In this document: positions 22,720 to 29,451 of the stretch, piece by piece
Layout: every line of letters begins with the position of its first letter
Numbering within the stretch: position 1 is the stretch's first letter
Origin: a virus
IMG/VR virus record: IMGVR_UViG_3300027906_000041
Coordinates: 1-43,113 of that record
Direction: 5' to 3' (one strand)
DNA length: 43,113 nucleotides
Notes under the pieces: model-generated
Database searches by the model: none
The model's input: the letters and a program-made list of their open reading frames with translations, nothing else
What the model was told of the DNA's origin: nothing
Program-made: the position numbers and the translations under genes

Positions 22720-23022
22720 CTATAAAGGACTTGAAGGAAATCTACTTACTGGATTGGGAGCCGTACTCCCAGTATCCGTTTTCTTAACTACTGGAACTTC
22801 CCAGTCTACATTACAAGTGTAATCTAAGCCTGGAACTGTCCAAGTAGATGAACTCCTATTATATAGGAACTCAATTACTTCATCCCTAGTAGGATCAAGT
22901 AATTTCATAAGACCCATTACTGGATCATAATGTCTAATTTCTGCGATGCAATTAACACCATTACGAGTGTAAAATACACTTCGTTCAATGTCCGTTAGTC
23001 CTAATTTGTTTGTTGCACCCAT
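22720..23022 (-). CDS. Hypothetical 100-aa protein, likely late leaderless start
   Basis: MGATNKLGLTDIERSVFYTR, then CIAEIRHYDPVMGLMKLLDP and a Ser/Pro-rich tail. Function unknown. A minus-strand TATAAATA ends exactly five bases before the ATG and no Shine-Dalgarno is present. If that element is a promoter the transcript begins at the start codon. Confidence 0.6.
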   Translation of the reverse strand: MGATNKLGLTDIERSVFYTRNGVNCIAEIRHYDPVMGLMKLLDPTRDEVIEFLYNRSSSTWTVPGLDYTCNVDWEVPVVKKTDTGSTAPNPVSRFPSSPL

Positions 23023-23027
23023 ACTTC

Positions 23028-23035
23028 TATTTATA
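23028..23035 (-). promoter_or_regulatory. TATAAATA late element five bases before an ATG
   Basis: A perfect minus-strand TATAAATA with five bases to the ATG at 23022, the same spacing as CATAAATA before the gene at 8283. It would give a leaderless late mRNA for the 100-aa protein and the downstream genes. It overlaps nothing coding apart from the few bases after the stop region of the AT-hook gene. Confidence 0.4.
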
Positions 23036-23851
23036 CTACTGAGGACTTAGAACGAATCCTGCTTCCTCACATAGTTCCTTAGTGATGTTCTTAAATGGCA
23101 TCTTCTTCATACGAATTTCGTTTAAGAAGGTTGCTTCTGTTTTCTCTAATGATCTAAGAGTATCCAAGAAAATTTCTTCTCTCTTCTGAGGTTTTGCTTG
23201 GCCACTACCACCCTCAACCCAATACTGCATTCTTTTATACACTCTTATAAGTCTTTCTGGTGCCATATCGTATGCACGATCTGGTGTAGTGTCGTCTCCG
23301 ATAACAAAGTTATCTGGTAAACCATCTGGTAAAGTAAATTGGACTCTTTCATCAAATGCAGCCTTTAGACAATAGATAACATCTTGTCTTTTGTTATACT
23401 CTGAGAGTAATTCAACTCTTTTTGTCTTAGGTGCTTTATCGACTGATTCAAGTATCTCTATAATACTTGGTGTTCTTGGTAAATTTGGTTTACTCCAAGC
23501 AGTGACTGGTCTACCTGTTTTCTTAACATAGTCAGGCCCATCTAAAACTTTCTCTTTAACTGAACCTTTTTCAACTGGTTTGAAAGTTGCACTATCGTCT
23601 CGTTTTTCAGTCCCTACTGGTTCAAATGATCTGGAGTATTCATCCCTTTCATCATCAACAACAGTATTTGCTGGAATACCTTCTTCTTCAATAACAAGAT
23701 CAGCAGCTCGTTTCATGTCCTCGTCACTAATACCATTAGTTCCTTTCAACATTTCTTTGATCTCTTCAACTTTCTTTTCTTGTGCAATAGTCTTTTTATT
23801 CTTTGCACCAGCTGGTCTGCCTCGACCTCTTTTCTTCTCTGTATCTGCCAT
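23036..23851 (-). CDS. DUF6433-like protein with N-terminal AT-hook
   Basis: 271 residues. The start MADTEKKRGRGRPAGAKNKK contains an AT-hook core (RGRP) that binds the minor groove of AT-rich DNA. The middle is disordered and acidic. Residues ~125-265 (SIIEILESVDKAPKTKRVEL, VIYCLKAAFDERVQFTLPD, FLDTLRSLEKTEATFLNEI) resemble DUF6433, a family conserved in T4-like cyanophages, usually without the hook. Its role is unknown. The hook suggests tethering to phage or host DNA. It sits next to RNase H. Confidence 0.65.
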   Translation of the reverse strand: MADTEKKRGRGRPAGAKNKKTIAQEKKVEEIKEMLKGTNGISDEDMKRAADLVIEEEGIPANTVVDDERDEYSRSFEPVGTEKRDDSATFKPVEKGSVKEKVLDGPDYVKKTGRPVTAWSKPNLPRTPSIIEILESVDKAPKTKRVELLSEYNKRQDVIYCLKAAFDERVQFTLPDGLPDNFVIGDDTTPDRAYDMAPERLIRVYKRMQYWVEGGSGQAKPQKREEIFLDTLRSLEKTEATFLNEIRMKKMPFKNITKELCEEAGFVLSPQ

Positions 23852-23853
23852 AA

Positions 23854-24696
23854 CTAAAAATCTCCAATATGGGTTTGCAAGTCCATGAGTCTGTTCTTAA
23901 TGAAGTAGTTTAATAATCCACTTCTAGGAGAAACTTTCACATTCTCATATTCTTCAAGGACTGCTTCTTTATATTCAGTAGGTATATAGGTCAAATCTAT
24001 GAGGGTTCTATTCCTCTGGAAATTTCTTTCAACCTCATTATCATGAAAAACTAAAGGGTCTAATAAATTTGCCCTCTTTTTCTTTGATACTGGTCTTTGT
24101 CTTATACCTTCCATTATGCAATCATCTTGACTTAAAACATTAGGAATTCCATCCCCTTTGTCCCCACTTATAATGTGGTTTGCAAGATATTCTTTTGCTT
24201 CATTAGTATTTAGTGTGATTGTCTTACGAGTTATTGGTGAGTATTGTGAAACATTCTTATACTTTTGTAGTTGTTGAAAGTCCTTATCACCACTAATAAT
24301 CATAATCTTTTCATCTGTATAGGTTTCACATAAGACACCTATAACATCATCTGCTTCACATCCATATACATTAATAAACTTGTATGGGAAGTTGTCTCTT
24401 AACTCGTCTCTGACCTTATTAAGACATTCAAAGATAAGGTTCCAATCCATATCTGAATCATCCCTACCTTTCTTCCTTAAACCTTTATACTGAGGAAAGA
24501 AATCCTTTCTCCAGTAATGCATTGAATCAACGCATAGAACTACTTCACCAAATTTTCTATGGTATTGTTTCCTATATTTTGCAATTGATGAAAGACATAT
24601 GTGTCTTACTAGTTCTTCTGAGATAGGGTCTTTACCGCCCCTCGTTTGTGCCATTAGTGATGCAATCATCACTTGACTTAAATCTATTAATATCAT
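23854..24696 (-). CDS. rnh: RNase H / 5'-3' flap exonuclease (T4 rnh type)
   Basis: 280 residues of the FEN/5'-nuclease family. Metal-binding acidic residues are visible in order: LIDLSQ (Asp5), VLCVDSMHYWRKDFFPQYKG, GCEADDVIGVL, IISGDKDFQQL and HIISGDKGDGIPN. It matches T4 RNase H, which removes RNA primers and adjoining DNA from lagging-strand fragments, and its C-terminal helices bind gp32. The start overlaps the upstream gene. rnh, gp33, gp59 and gp32 in this order follow T4. Confidence 0.9.
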   Translation of the reverse strand: MILIDLSQVMIASLMAQTRGGKDPISEELVRHICLSSIAKYRKQYHRKFGEVVLCVDSMHYWRKDFFPQYKGLRKKGRDDSDMDWNLIFECLNKVRDELRDNFPYKFINVYGCEADDVIGVLCETYTDEKIMIISGDKDFQQLQKYKNVSQYSPITRKTITLNTNEAKEYLANHIISGDKGDGIPNVLSQDDCIMEGIRQRPVSKKKRANLLDPLVFHDNEVERNFQRNRTLIDLTYIPTEYKEAVLEEYENVKVSPRSGLLNYFIKNRLMDLQTHIGDF

Positions 24697-25814
24697 TATA
24701 TAACTTTTAGTAGTACCATGTTTTGATTAATTCTTCCAGTTGGTATTGATGATTTTGTATTAATTTCATCAATTACTCGACTTAATACTATTTTACCACC
24801 ATTCTGGATTTTGTCAAGGAAATATTTTGTCTTATTTCCTATCTTCTTAGTGGTTCCTTTAAAATTCTTTAATGTGGTTCCTTTAACAGAAAGACCACCT
24901 CTATCCAATGCAATGAATCTAGTGATTTCTTTTGTCTTGGTATTGAATGTCCAGAGTTCCATAGCACCAACAATTTCTTCTGCATAGATTGATGTTAAGT
25001 GGTACTCTGTATCCACAATGTTGTACTTTAGATTCTTAATTTGTTCTTGTGCAGAATAAATCTTTTTCCTTCTGGGTTTTCTCTTCGATTTGCCCTCTGC
25101 ATATTTCTCGATAGAACCTATGATGTTTGATACAAACTCAGAATACTTTTTAAGTTTTGGTTTAGTAAGGAATGAATATCCTTCTTTGAGTTGTGGGTCT
25201 GATCCTTCTATTGCTTCTACTAATTCTTCATGAGTAGGTCTAAAAATATCTGCAATCTTTAATGCAACAGGGCCTGAGACATTTTCATTGTTCAGATATT
25301 CAAATACATTAAAATCCTTTTCGTTTTTATCTATAAAGTTATCTATAGCAAAATCAATCTCACTACTAAGTTCATCTGCTTTGTTTTGAATTCTCTGTTG
25401 AATAGTGACAACAGGTTTTGCATCTTTCTTCTTTTCTTTCTTATCTATTTTCTTTTGAATCTTAACAACTACTTCATCGATATATGATGTGATCTTTTGG
25501 TGTGCTGATTTTCCACCAAGAATTGGTTTGGGTTCAAAGTCTGGGTCATGTAGGACTGGTACTTTTCTTGAGTCCATTCTTGCAAGAGAACATGAAGACA
25601 TTGTGAGGTAATCACTATATGACCTTACCTTCTTTACATACTCAACTTTATATTCATTCTCTTCCATCCAATCTGCTAACCATCCAGCACCATCCGATGG
25701 ATTGTGCATGTAGTTATACCAATTGAAACAAGTATGGATATTTGCATCAGATGTAGAATCTGGTTCAGGCCCATAATGTAATTCATCAATAGTTTTTTGT
25801 TTTCTCTTTCCCAT
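24696..25814 (-). CDS. Conserved-looking 372-aa hypothetical protein
   Basis: Function not recognised. The N-terminal ~110 residues are globular (WYNYMHNPSDGAGWLADWME, YSDYLTMSSCSLARMDSRKV). A Lys/Glu-rich helix follows (~110-150), then a middle helical region and a C-terminal beta-rich part (YHLTSIYAEEIVGAMELWTF; GGLSVKGTTLKNFKGTTKK). The three-part layout and place beside RNase H suggest a DNA- or RNA-binding role. It overlaps the rnh start by one base. GGG and AAAG lie before its ATG. Confidence 0.6.
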   Translation of the reverse strand: MGKRKQKTIDELHYGPEPDSTSDANIHTCFNWYNYMHNPSDGAGWLADWMEENEYKVEYVKKVRSYSDYLTMSSCSLARMDSRKVPVLHDPDFEPKPILGGKSAHQKITSYIDEVVVKIQKKIDKKEKKKDAKPVVTIQQRIQNKADELSSEIDFAIDNFIDKNEKDFNVFEYLNNENVSGPVALKIADIFRPTHEELVEAIEGSDPQLKEGYSFLTKPKLKKYSEFVSNIIGSIEKYAEGKSKRKPRRKKIYSAQEQIKNLKYNIVDTEYHLTSIYAEEIVGAMELWTFNTKTKEITRFIALDRGGLSVKGTTLKNFKGTTKKIGNKTKYFLDKIQNGGKIVLSRVIDEINTKSSIPTGRINQNMVLLKVI

Positions 25815-25828
25815 AATTTAATAATTAT

Positions 25829-26410
25829 TTAAGTTTTTGTCATATCAGTATAAAAGATATGATCTTTTATTTTTACCACCTTATAGAAGGTTTTAGACCA
25901 ATTTGGTTCTACCTTCGTGTTATGATACCATAATGCACCACCTGTATTATCCTCTGGCCTTTCAAACAACACTGAGGTTGCAAGTGCAAGTGCATCGTTC
26001 CATGCTCTCTGTTCATTTCCAAATGGCACATCTGACTTTCCATCACAGTACCACGAGAACTGACATGAGTGCAAATCAATCCTACCACTGGGATAATACT
26101 TTGTTTGTTTCACTACCCCACAAATGGTATCTGGAAATCTTGGGTCGTCTACTCTATTCAGAGTCACTTGAGCAACTGCAAGTCTTCCATTCTCTGGTTG
26201 ATTCCTTGACTCCCAATAAATGTTTTGTGCAAGGCAATTCAACTCATTCTTGTCTTGAGCAACCCTCTCTTTGATAATAACTTGTTCAATCAGTTCAATC
26301 TTTTCTTGGTTCTCAAGAATTTGTTCTTCTACATTATTCCTATCTACCAGTGAGTATATAACTGCACCTGCTAGGAAAAAATACAATACTAAAGGGTAAT
26401 ATACTTTCAT
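25829..26410 (-). CDS. CwlJ/SleB-type cell wall hydrolase with signal anchor (probable endolysin)
   Basis: 193 residues. An N-terminal membrane segment (MKVYYPLVLYFFLAGAVIYS) works as a signal anchor (SAR-type), then a short coiled coil. The Hydrolase_2 domain follows from ~60: CLAQNIYWESRNQ with the catalytic Glu, LAVAQVTLNRV, CQFSWYCDG and ALWYHNT. CwlJ/SleB enzymes cleave peptidoglycan glycan strands. The start at 26410 is chosen for GAGGG seven bases upstream, though the frame opens to 26443. This is the only muralytic enzyme visible, and the gp5-like spike has none. Confidence 0.8.
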   Translation of the reverse strand: MKVYYPLVLYFFLAGAVIYSLVDRNNVEEQILENQEKIELIEQVIIKERVAQDKNELNCLAQNIYWESRNQPENGRLAVAQVTLNRVDDPRFPDTICGVVKQTKYYPSGRIDLHSCQFSWYCDGKSDVPFGNEQRAWNDALALATSVLFERPEDNTGGALWYHNTKVEPNWSKTFYKVVKIKDHIFYTDMTKT

Positions 26411-26452
26411 ACTTTTCCCTCGTTTTAAAATATATTTAGACATAATTAGTTT

Positions 26453-26716
26453 TTAAGAGAATAACCATTGTGCAGCAGTCTTAACTAGAAATATTAATCC
26501 TACTCCATTTAATATGATTAATGCCCTATCCTTCCATAATAAAGACACCCACAACCACAACAGGACACCTATAATAGATAATCCAAGATCATATGGTGCA
26601 AGACCAGCAACTCCTCTAATGGACATTGCACTAAGTACAAAAACTGATGCAATCCATTTGATATACCAATCGAGGGTATACTTTGGAGTTATAGACTCCG
26701 ATGATTTATCACTCAT
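26453..26716 (-). CDS. DUF6552-like three-TM membrane protein
   Basis: 87 residues: KYTLDWYIKWIASVFVLSAM, then a second segment (GLSIIGVLLWLWVSLLW), KDRALIILNGVGLIFLV and a short end. This is the pattern of DUF6552 membrane proteins of marine T4-like phages (YLDWYLKW and LWKDRALLLLN). It starts immediately after the stop of a 28-codon frame. Its role is unknown; being next to the endolysin gene, a holin role deserves testing. Confidence 0.65.
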   Translation of the reverse strand: MSDKSSESITPKYTLDWYIKWIASVFVLSAMSIRGVAGLAPYDLGLSIIGVLLWLWVSLLWKDRALIILNGVGLIFLVKTAAQWLFS

Positions 26717-26803
26717 TTATAATATACCTAACGCAAATAATCCCAACACAATAAACTCATCGATTATCATGATTCCTACTACTATTTTCGTGATTAAACT
26801 CAT
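26717..26803 (-). CDS. Micro-peptide, 28 aa, membrane
   Basis: MSLITKIVVGIMIIDEFIVL followed by GLFALGIL, nearly all hydrophobic. AGAGG lies eight bases before the ATG. The stop TAA abuts the next ATG (TAAATG). Spacing and ribosome site support translation; size limits confidence. It could be a membrane partner of the following three-TM protein. Confidence 0.45.
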   Translation of the reverse strand: MSLITKIVVGIMIIDEFIVLGLFALGIL

Positions 26804-26826
26804 AATCATTTCCTCTTAAATTAAGA

Positions 26827-26933
26827 AGGGTCGATTCGATTTCTTGATGGGGAAGGAGAGAGAGTTAAACCCATCTTTCAACCAGCACCTCTAGGAATAA
26901 TCCAATTTTCAACTGCCATGTTGAATCGACCCT
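26827..26933. repeat. Structured element closed by an 11-bp perfect inverted repeat
   Basis: AGGGTCGATTC (26827-26837) and GAATCGACCCT (26923-26933) enclose 85 bases. Inside, GATGGG/CCCATC and, on the minus strand, TTCAAC/GTTGAA form further hairpins. As plus-strand RNA the closing stem gains A-U and G-U pairs. The minus strand also has a 13-codon frame (26878-26919, starting MAVENWIIPRG). The element lies directly after the stop of the 129-aa gene and before the membrane peptide gene. It could be a terminator, an RNA-processing site or a small RNA. Confidence 0.5.
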
Positions 26934-26939
26934 AAACTG

Positions 26940-27329
26940 TTATGCAGCGACTTGTTTCTCCAATTCTTTCCAAGTCATTCTTTTTGCTTTGAATAAATCA
27001 AAGGCTTCTTCATCGTCTACCCATTTCTTTTCATTCTCTGTTAGGGCAGAAGGTAAGTTGGTTGTTTCCCAACTTTTAACAAACTCTTGATAACCATCAC
27101 TAGATGCATTACCTAATTGGTTTAACAATGCAAGTATAGTTGCCTCAGAAATCTCTGGGCATTCGTAGTAAGAATGTTCACCCTTACCATATGCATCTTC
27201 TTCATAAATCTCATGAGTGACACCAAATGAAATGACATACTCTTTGCCACCTTTAAACTTCCAGTGATTACCACCATCTAAGTTATAGTTCTCTAAATAT
27301 TGTGTGTTTACTATAAGTGCTTTTTCCAT
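26940..27329 (-). CDS. Hypothetical 129-aa protein (NTQYLENY type)
   Basis: MEKALIVNTQYLENYNLDGG, HWKFKGGKEYVISFG, then acidic helical segments and KRMTWKELEKQVAA. The pattern NTQYLENY...W-KFKGG-Y recurs in proteins of many phages, but I know of no function. It is a soluble, acidic protein. It follows a zinc-ribbon gene and ends at the inverted-repeat element. Confidence 0.6.
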   Translation of the reverse strand: MEKALIVNTQYLENYNLDGGNHWKFKGGKEYVISFGVTHEIYEEDAYGKGEHSYYECPEISEATILALLNQLGNASSDGYQEFVKSWETTNLPSALTENEKKWVDDEEAFDLFKAKRMTWKELEKQVAA

Positions 27330-27355
27330 AATTATCCCCTAATTATATTATTAAT

Positions 27356-27526
27356 TTATTTCCAACATTTATATCCAGTGCAGTCTTTTAGTTCAGACCC
27401 ACAATGAATACAAAAACCTTGTTCTTTTGCTTCTTGTTCTTCGAGTTCCATTTGATGTGCAGATTGACCCTCTGCCTTTACTTCTTCCTCAGTGAACTCA
27501 TTTTGATTTACTAGATATTTTTCCAT
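27356..27526 (-). CDS. Small zinc-ribbon protein, 56 aa
   Basis: MEKYLVNQNEFTEEEVKAEG, a Glu-rich helix, then CIHCGSELKDCTGYKC with Cys39, 42, 49 and 54 as a likely zinc site. TATAAT lies exactly six bases before the ATG, so the transcript should begin at or one base from the start codon. No Shine-Dalgarno is present. The first genes of phage early operons are often such small regulators; the target is unknown. Confidence 0.6.
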   Translation of the reverse strand: MEKYLVNQNEFTEEEVKAEGQSAHQMELEEQEAKEQGFCIHCGSELKDCTGYKCWK

Positions 27527-27532
27527 GATTCC

Positions 27533-27562
27533 ATTATACTATTTTATGTACCCCTGTGTCAA
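27533..27562 (-). promoter_or_regulatory. GGGTACAT-class promoter (minus), leaderless layout
   Basis: TTGACA (27557-27562), an 18-base spacer holding GGGTACAT, and TATAAT (27533-27538). Six bases separate the -10 box from the ATG at 27526. The -35 overlaps the stop codon of the 37-aa gene upstream. Confidence 0.75.
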
Positions 27563-27672
27563 ATTATACTCAAGGTCATTATCAATGCTAAGAATCCCAA
27601 GAATGATAATTGAATAATTCTAAATCCTAAAGGAATCTCTATCGTTGGTTTTATGCCCATTCGTAATTTCAT
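27559..27672 (-). CDS. Membrane micro-protein, 37 aa
   Basis: MKLRMGIKPTIEIPLGFRII, then QLSFLGFLALIMTLSII, a single TM peptide with a basic N-terminus. TATAAT lies six bases before the ATG, the same leaderless layout as the zinc-ribbon gene. The stop TGA overlaps the next promoter's -35. It is the most upstream minus-strand gene of the divergent early pair. Function unknown. Confidence 0.5.
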   Translation of the reverse strand: MKLRMGIKPTIEIPLGFRIIQLSFLGFLALIMTLSII

Positions 27673-27678
27673 GTACCT

Positions 27679-27708
27679 ATTATACTAAAATATGTACCCA
27701 TGTGTCAA
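27679..27708 (-). promoter_or_regulatory. GGGTACAT-class promoter (minus), leaderless layout
   Basis: TTGACA (27703-27708), an 18-base spacer with GGGTACAT, TATAAT (27679-27684), then six bases to the ATG at 27672. Its -35 is ten bases from that of the plus-strand promoter at 27719, so the two are back to back and could share a regulator. Confidence 0.75.
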
Positions 27709-27718
27709 ACAAATAGAT

Positions 27719-27748
27719 TTGACTGTAGGGTACATAAAATTGTATAAT
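27719..27748 (+). promoter_or_regulatory. GGGTACAT-class promoter (plus)
   Basis: TTGACT (27719-27724), an 18-base spacer with GGGTACAT, and TATAAT (27743-27748). The leader to the ATG at 27771 is about 15-17 bases and carries AGGAG. It drives the three plus-strand genes 27771-28675. Confidence 0.75.
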
Positions 27749-27770
27749 GTATACATAGGAGAAATTTATT

Positions 27771-28094
27771 ATGAAATTTAACGATTATATTGCACATGAG
27801 ATTAAACAAAATCTTACTGAATGCACAAAAGATGCAAAATTAGATCACCACTATTTTGCAACACCACTAAACCCAATTATTAAAAAAGTTGGTAAAGTGA
27901 ATTATGGTGAGTCCAACTATGCAGTTGGGCCATTGACAAAAACAATTTATGTCGAAGATACCATTGGTAATAGATATAAAGTTTCTGTTGAAGATTTGAA
28001 AAAAGTCAAAGGACATGGGTGGATCACTCATGAAGAAGCAAACAAGTTAAATCTTGTTTACAATCGAGAAGAAGGAGTACATGAAGTTGCTTAA
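27771..28094 (+). CDS. Hypothetical early 107-aa protein
   Basis: MKFNDYIAHEIKQNLTECTK, then a likely beta-rich core (VGPLTKTIYVEDTIGNRYKV) and HGWITHEEANKLNLVY. Soluble, function unknown. A strong ribosome site (AGGAG) and promoter lie just upstream. The next gene starts inside its last codons (28081), implying coupling. Confidence 0.65.
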   Translation: MKFNDYIAHEIKQNLTECTKDAKLDHHYFATPLNPIIKKVGKVNYGESNYAVGPLTKTIYVEDTIGNRYKVSVEDLKKVKGHGWITHEEANKLNLVYNREEGVHEVA

Positions 28095-28275
28095 CTCAAT
28101 AACAGTTGATGGAATCGAATTTGAAGTCGAAGAGTATTTTGATATACTTGAGACTTTGAGGGAATCTGGAAAGATTAATATGTTTGGAGCTCCAAGATGG
28201 TTAGAGAACCAATTTGGATTAACCAAGAATCAAGCACAATTTGTGTTTATGAAATGGACAGAAACATATAAGTAA
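28081..28275 (+). CDS. Hypothetical 64-aa protein
   Basis: MKLLNSITVDGIEFEVEEYF, then INMFGAPRWLENQFGLTKNQ and a WTETYK end. The second half is a small helical unit with an MFGAPR..L...F...A..F pattern that I have seen in marine phage proteins; no function is known. The start at 28081 is chosen because AAGGAG lies just before it; an upstream ATG at 28054 is less well supported. Confidence 0.6.
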   Translation: MKLLNSITVDGIEFEVEEYFDILETLRESGKINMFGAPRWLENQFGLTKNQAQFVFMKWTETYK

Positions 28276-28303
28276 AAACACTAAATAGTAATAAGGAGTT
28301 ATT

Positions 28304-28675
28304 ATGATTGGTGTGAATATTGAAGGCCCTCGTGGTGGAAAGATCAGAGAAGAAGATAAAATCTTTCGTTTTATCAATGAATCTATAGATATATTAGGTC
28401 TGGAAAAATTAGAATTTGGACTTACTGTTATCGTAACTAATCAATTTGAAGAATCTCACTCAGATGCAGTGGGATTTTGCTATGGTGATACTGACGAGAT
28501 TGTCGTTGAACTTGCACGAAAAGACTGGAATGGTGACAAAAATAACATATTCCAAATACTCTCTCACGAAATGATCCATGTTCGTCAATGTGCAAAAGGT
28601 GAAAGGATGCTAGAGAACCCAGCACGAAAACATGAAGGATTCTTATTCGATCTCGTCATGGAAAGACTTGTGTAG
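28304..28675 (+). CDS. Putative zinc metallopeptidase (HExxH), SprT-like
   Basis: 123 residues. SHEMIHVRQ (87-95) is an HExxH zinc site with His88, Glu89 and His92, and a later KHEGFLFDLVMERL may carry further ligands. Small single-domain SprT/WLM-like peptidases look like this. It may process a phage or host protein. AAGGAG precedes the ATG. Its last ~33 bases overlap the convergent nuclease gene. Confidence 0.65.
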   Translation: MIGVNIEGPRGGKIREEDKIFRFINESIDILGLEKLEFGLTVIVTNQFEESHSDAVGFCYGDTDEIVVELARKDWNGDKNNIFQILSHEMIHVRQCAKGERMLENPARKHEGFLFDLVMERLV

Positions 28676-28993
28676 TTTAAAGAAGTATTCTGCATCTAAT
28701 AGGACTAATGGTTTAGTCCTATTTTTCTTTAAGACTACCAAAGGTTCGTAGTCCCCACAATTTGCTTCTGCTTGATCGTATGCAGACCAGAGATTAACTT
28801 TTTCTTGGTTCTTACATTCAATTGAATATGGGAACTTCTCTCGTGCAGCTCTTGCCATGATGACATCCTCACCACCAGCACCCATTGAGGTTGACTTGAT
28901 ATCTTCTGGATGAATCTCTAACTCTTCTATGAGTCTTTCACGAGTCCATTTTTGTAGGTTTCTACCTTTTGCTTTTGCACTCTGGGGTTTCAT
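28643..28993 (-). CDS. Holliday-junction-resolvase-like PD-(D/E)XK nuclease
   Basis: 116 residues: KAKGRNLQKWTRERLIEEL, then GAGGEDVIMARAAREKF with the acidic metal ligands, and SIECKNQEKVNLWSAYDQAE with the ExK pair and Gln/Trp. This is the archaeal Hjc/VRR-NUC type of PD-(D/E)XK fold, used in phages to resolve branched DNA or as a nuclease. It overlaps the convergent peptidase gene by 33 bases. Its start follows the zinc-ribbon gene by zero bases. Confidence 0.7.
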   Translation of the reverse strand: MKPQSAKAKGRNLQKWTRERLIEELEIHPEDIKSTSMGAGGEDVIMARAAREKFPYSIECKNQEKVNLWSAYDQAEANCGDYEPLVVLKKNRTKPLVLLDAEYFFKLHKSFHDEIE

Positions 28994-29209
28994 TCACTCT
29001 TCATCTGAAAATTCTTGTACTGTCTTTTCAAACTCTTCCATAAACTGTTCATCACGATCATTATCTTGTTCTAATGTCACTCCACAAAAAGCACAAAATT
29101 CTGGTTCATAGTCATCTTCAAGATCATAGACTACTTCACCTTCTGCACCACATTCATGACAATAGAATCCTCTACAGCTCTCATCTTCTTTTAACACTGG
29201 TTCCTTCAC
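28994..29209 (-). CDS. Acidic zinc-ribbon protein, 71 aa
   Basis: CRGFYCHECGAEGEVVYD, then FCAFCGVTL: two CxxC pairs make a zinc ribbon, flanked by strongly acidic tails (DNDRDEQFMEEFEKTVQEF). Highly acidic Zn ribbons can mimic DNA or contact polymerase, but this is only a possibility. Its start overlaps the glutaredoxin stop (ATGA), and its stop abuts the nuclease start. Confidence 0.65.
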   Translation of the reverse strand: MKEPVLKEDESCRGFYCHECGAEGEVVYDLEDDYEPEFCAFCGVTLEQDNDRDEQFMEEFEKTVQEFSDEE

Positions 29210-29451
29210 TTTAACATATCTCCTAGTTGTTTTGATAGTTCTTCATAACCACCTATGTATTCATATGTGGCTTCGATCTTCCTTGTTCGTATTTGTGGAA
29301 AAGTTCTTGCATTTGGAAACTTTTCAAATAGTTGTTCCTTTGTAAAGTCTTTATCTAATTCGTAATAAACAAAATCCATTCCTCTCATTTCACAAAGGTG
29401 TTTTGCTTTATCACAATAAGGACAGTGTGGTTTACCATAAATTTCTATCAT
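29206..29451 (-). CDS. nrdC: Glutaredoxin
   Basis: 81 residues with the active site CPYC (10-13) in YGKPHCPYCDKAKHLCE, the cis-Pro motif TFPQIR and the glutathione-side GGYEEL. Length and motifs match a class I glutaredoxin. It donates electrons to the adjacent ribonucleotide reductase. The start overlaps the nrdB stop as ATGA, and the same junction links it to the zinc-ribbon gene, so NrdB, glutaredoxin and others are co-translated. Confidence 0.85.
   Translation of the reverse strand: MIEIYGKPHCPYCDKAKHLCEMRGMDFVYYELDKDFTKEQLFEKFPNARTFPQIRTRKIEATYEYIGGYEELSKQLGDMLK

Noticed and set aside
26827-26933. tmRNA- or tRNA-like reading of the inverted-repeat element
   Set aside because: There is no acceptor/T-arm pair, no CCA end and no recognised tag sequence; the closing stem is longer than a tRNA acceptor.
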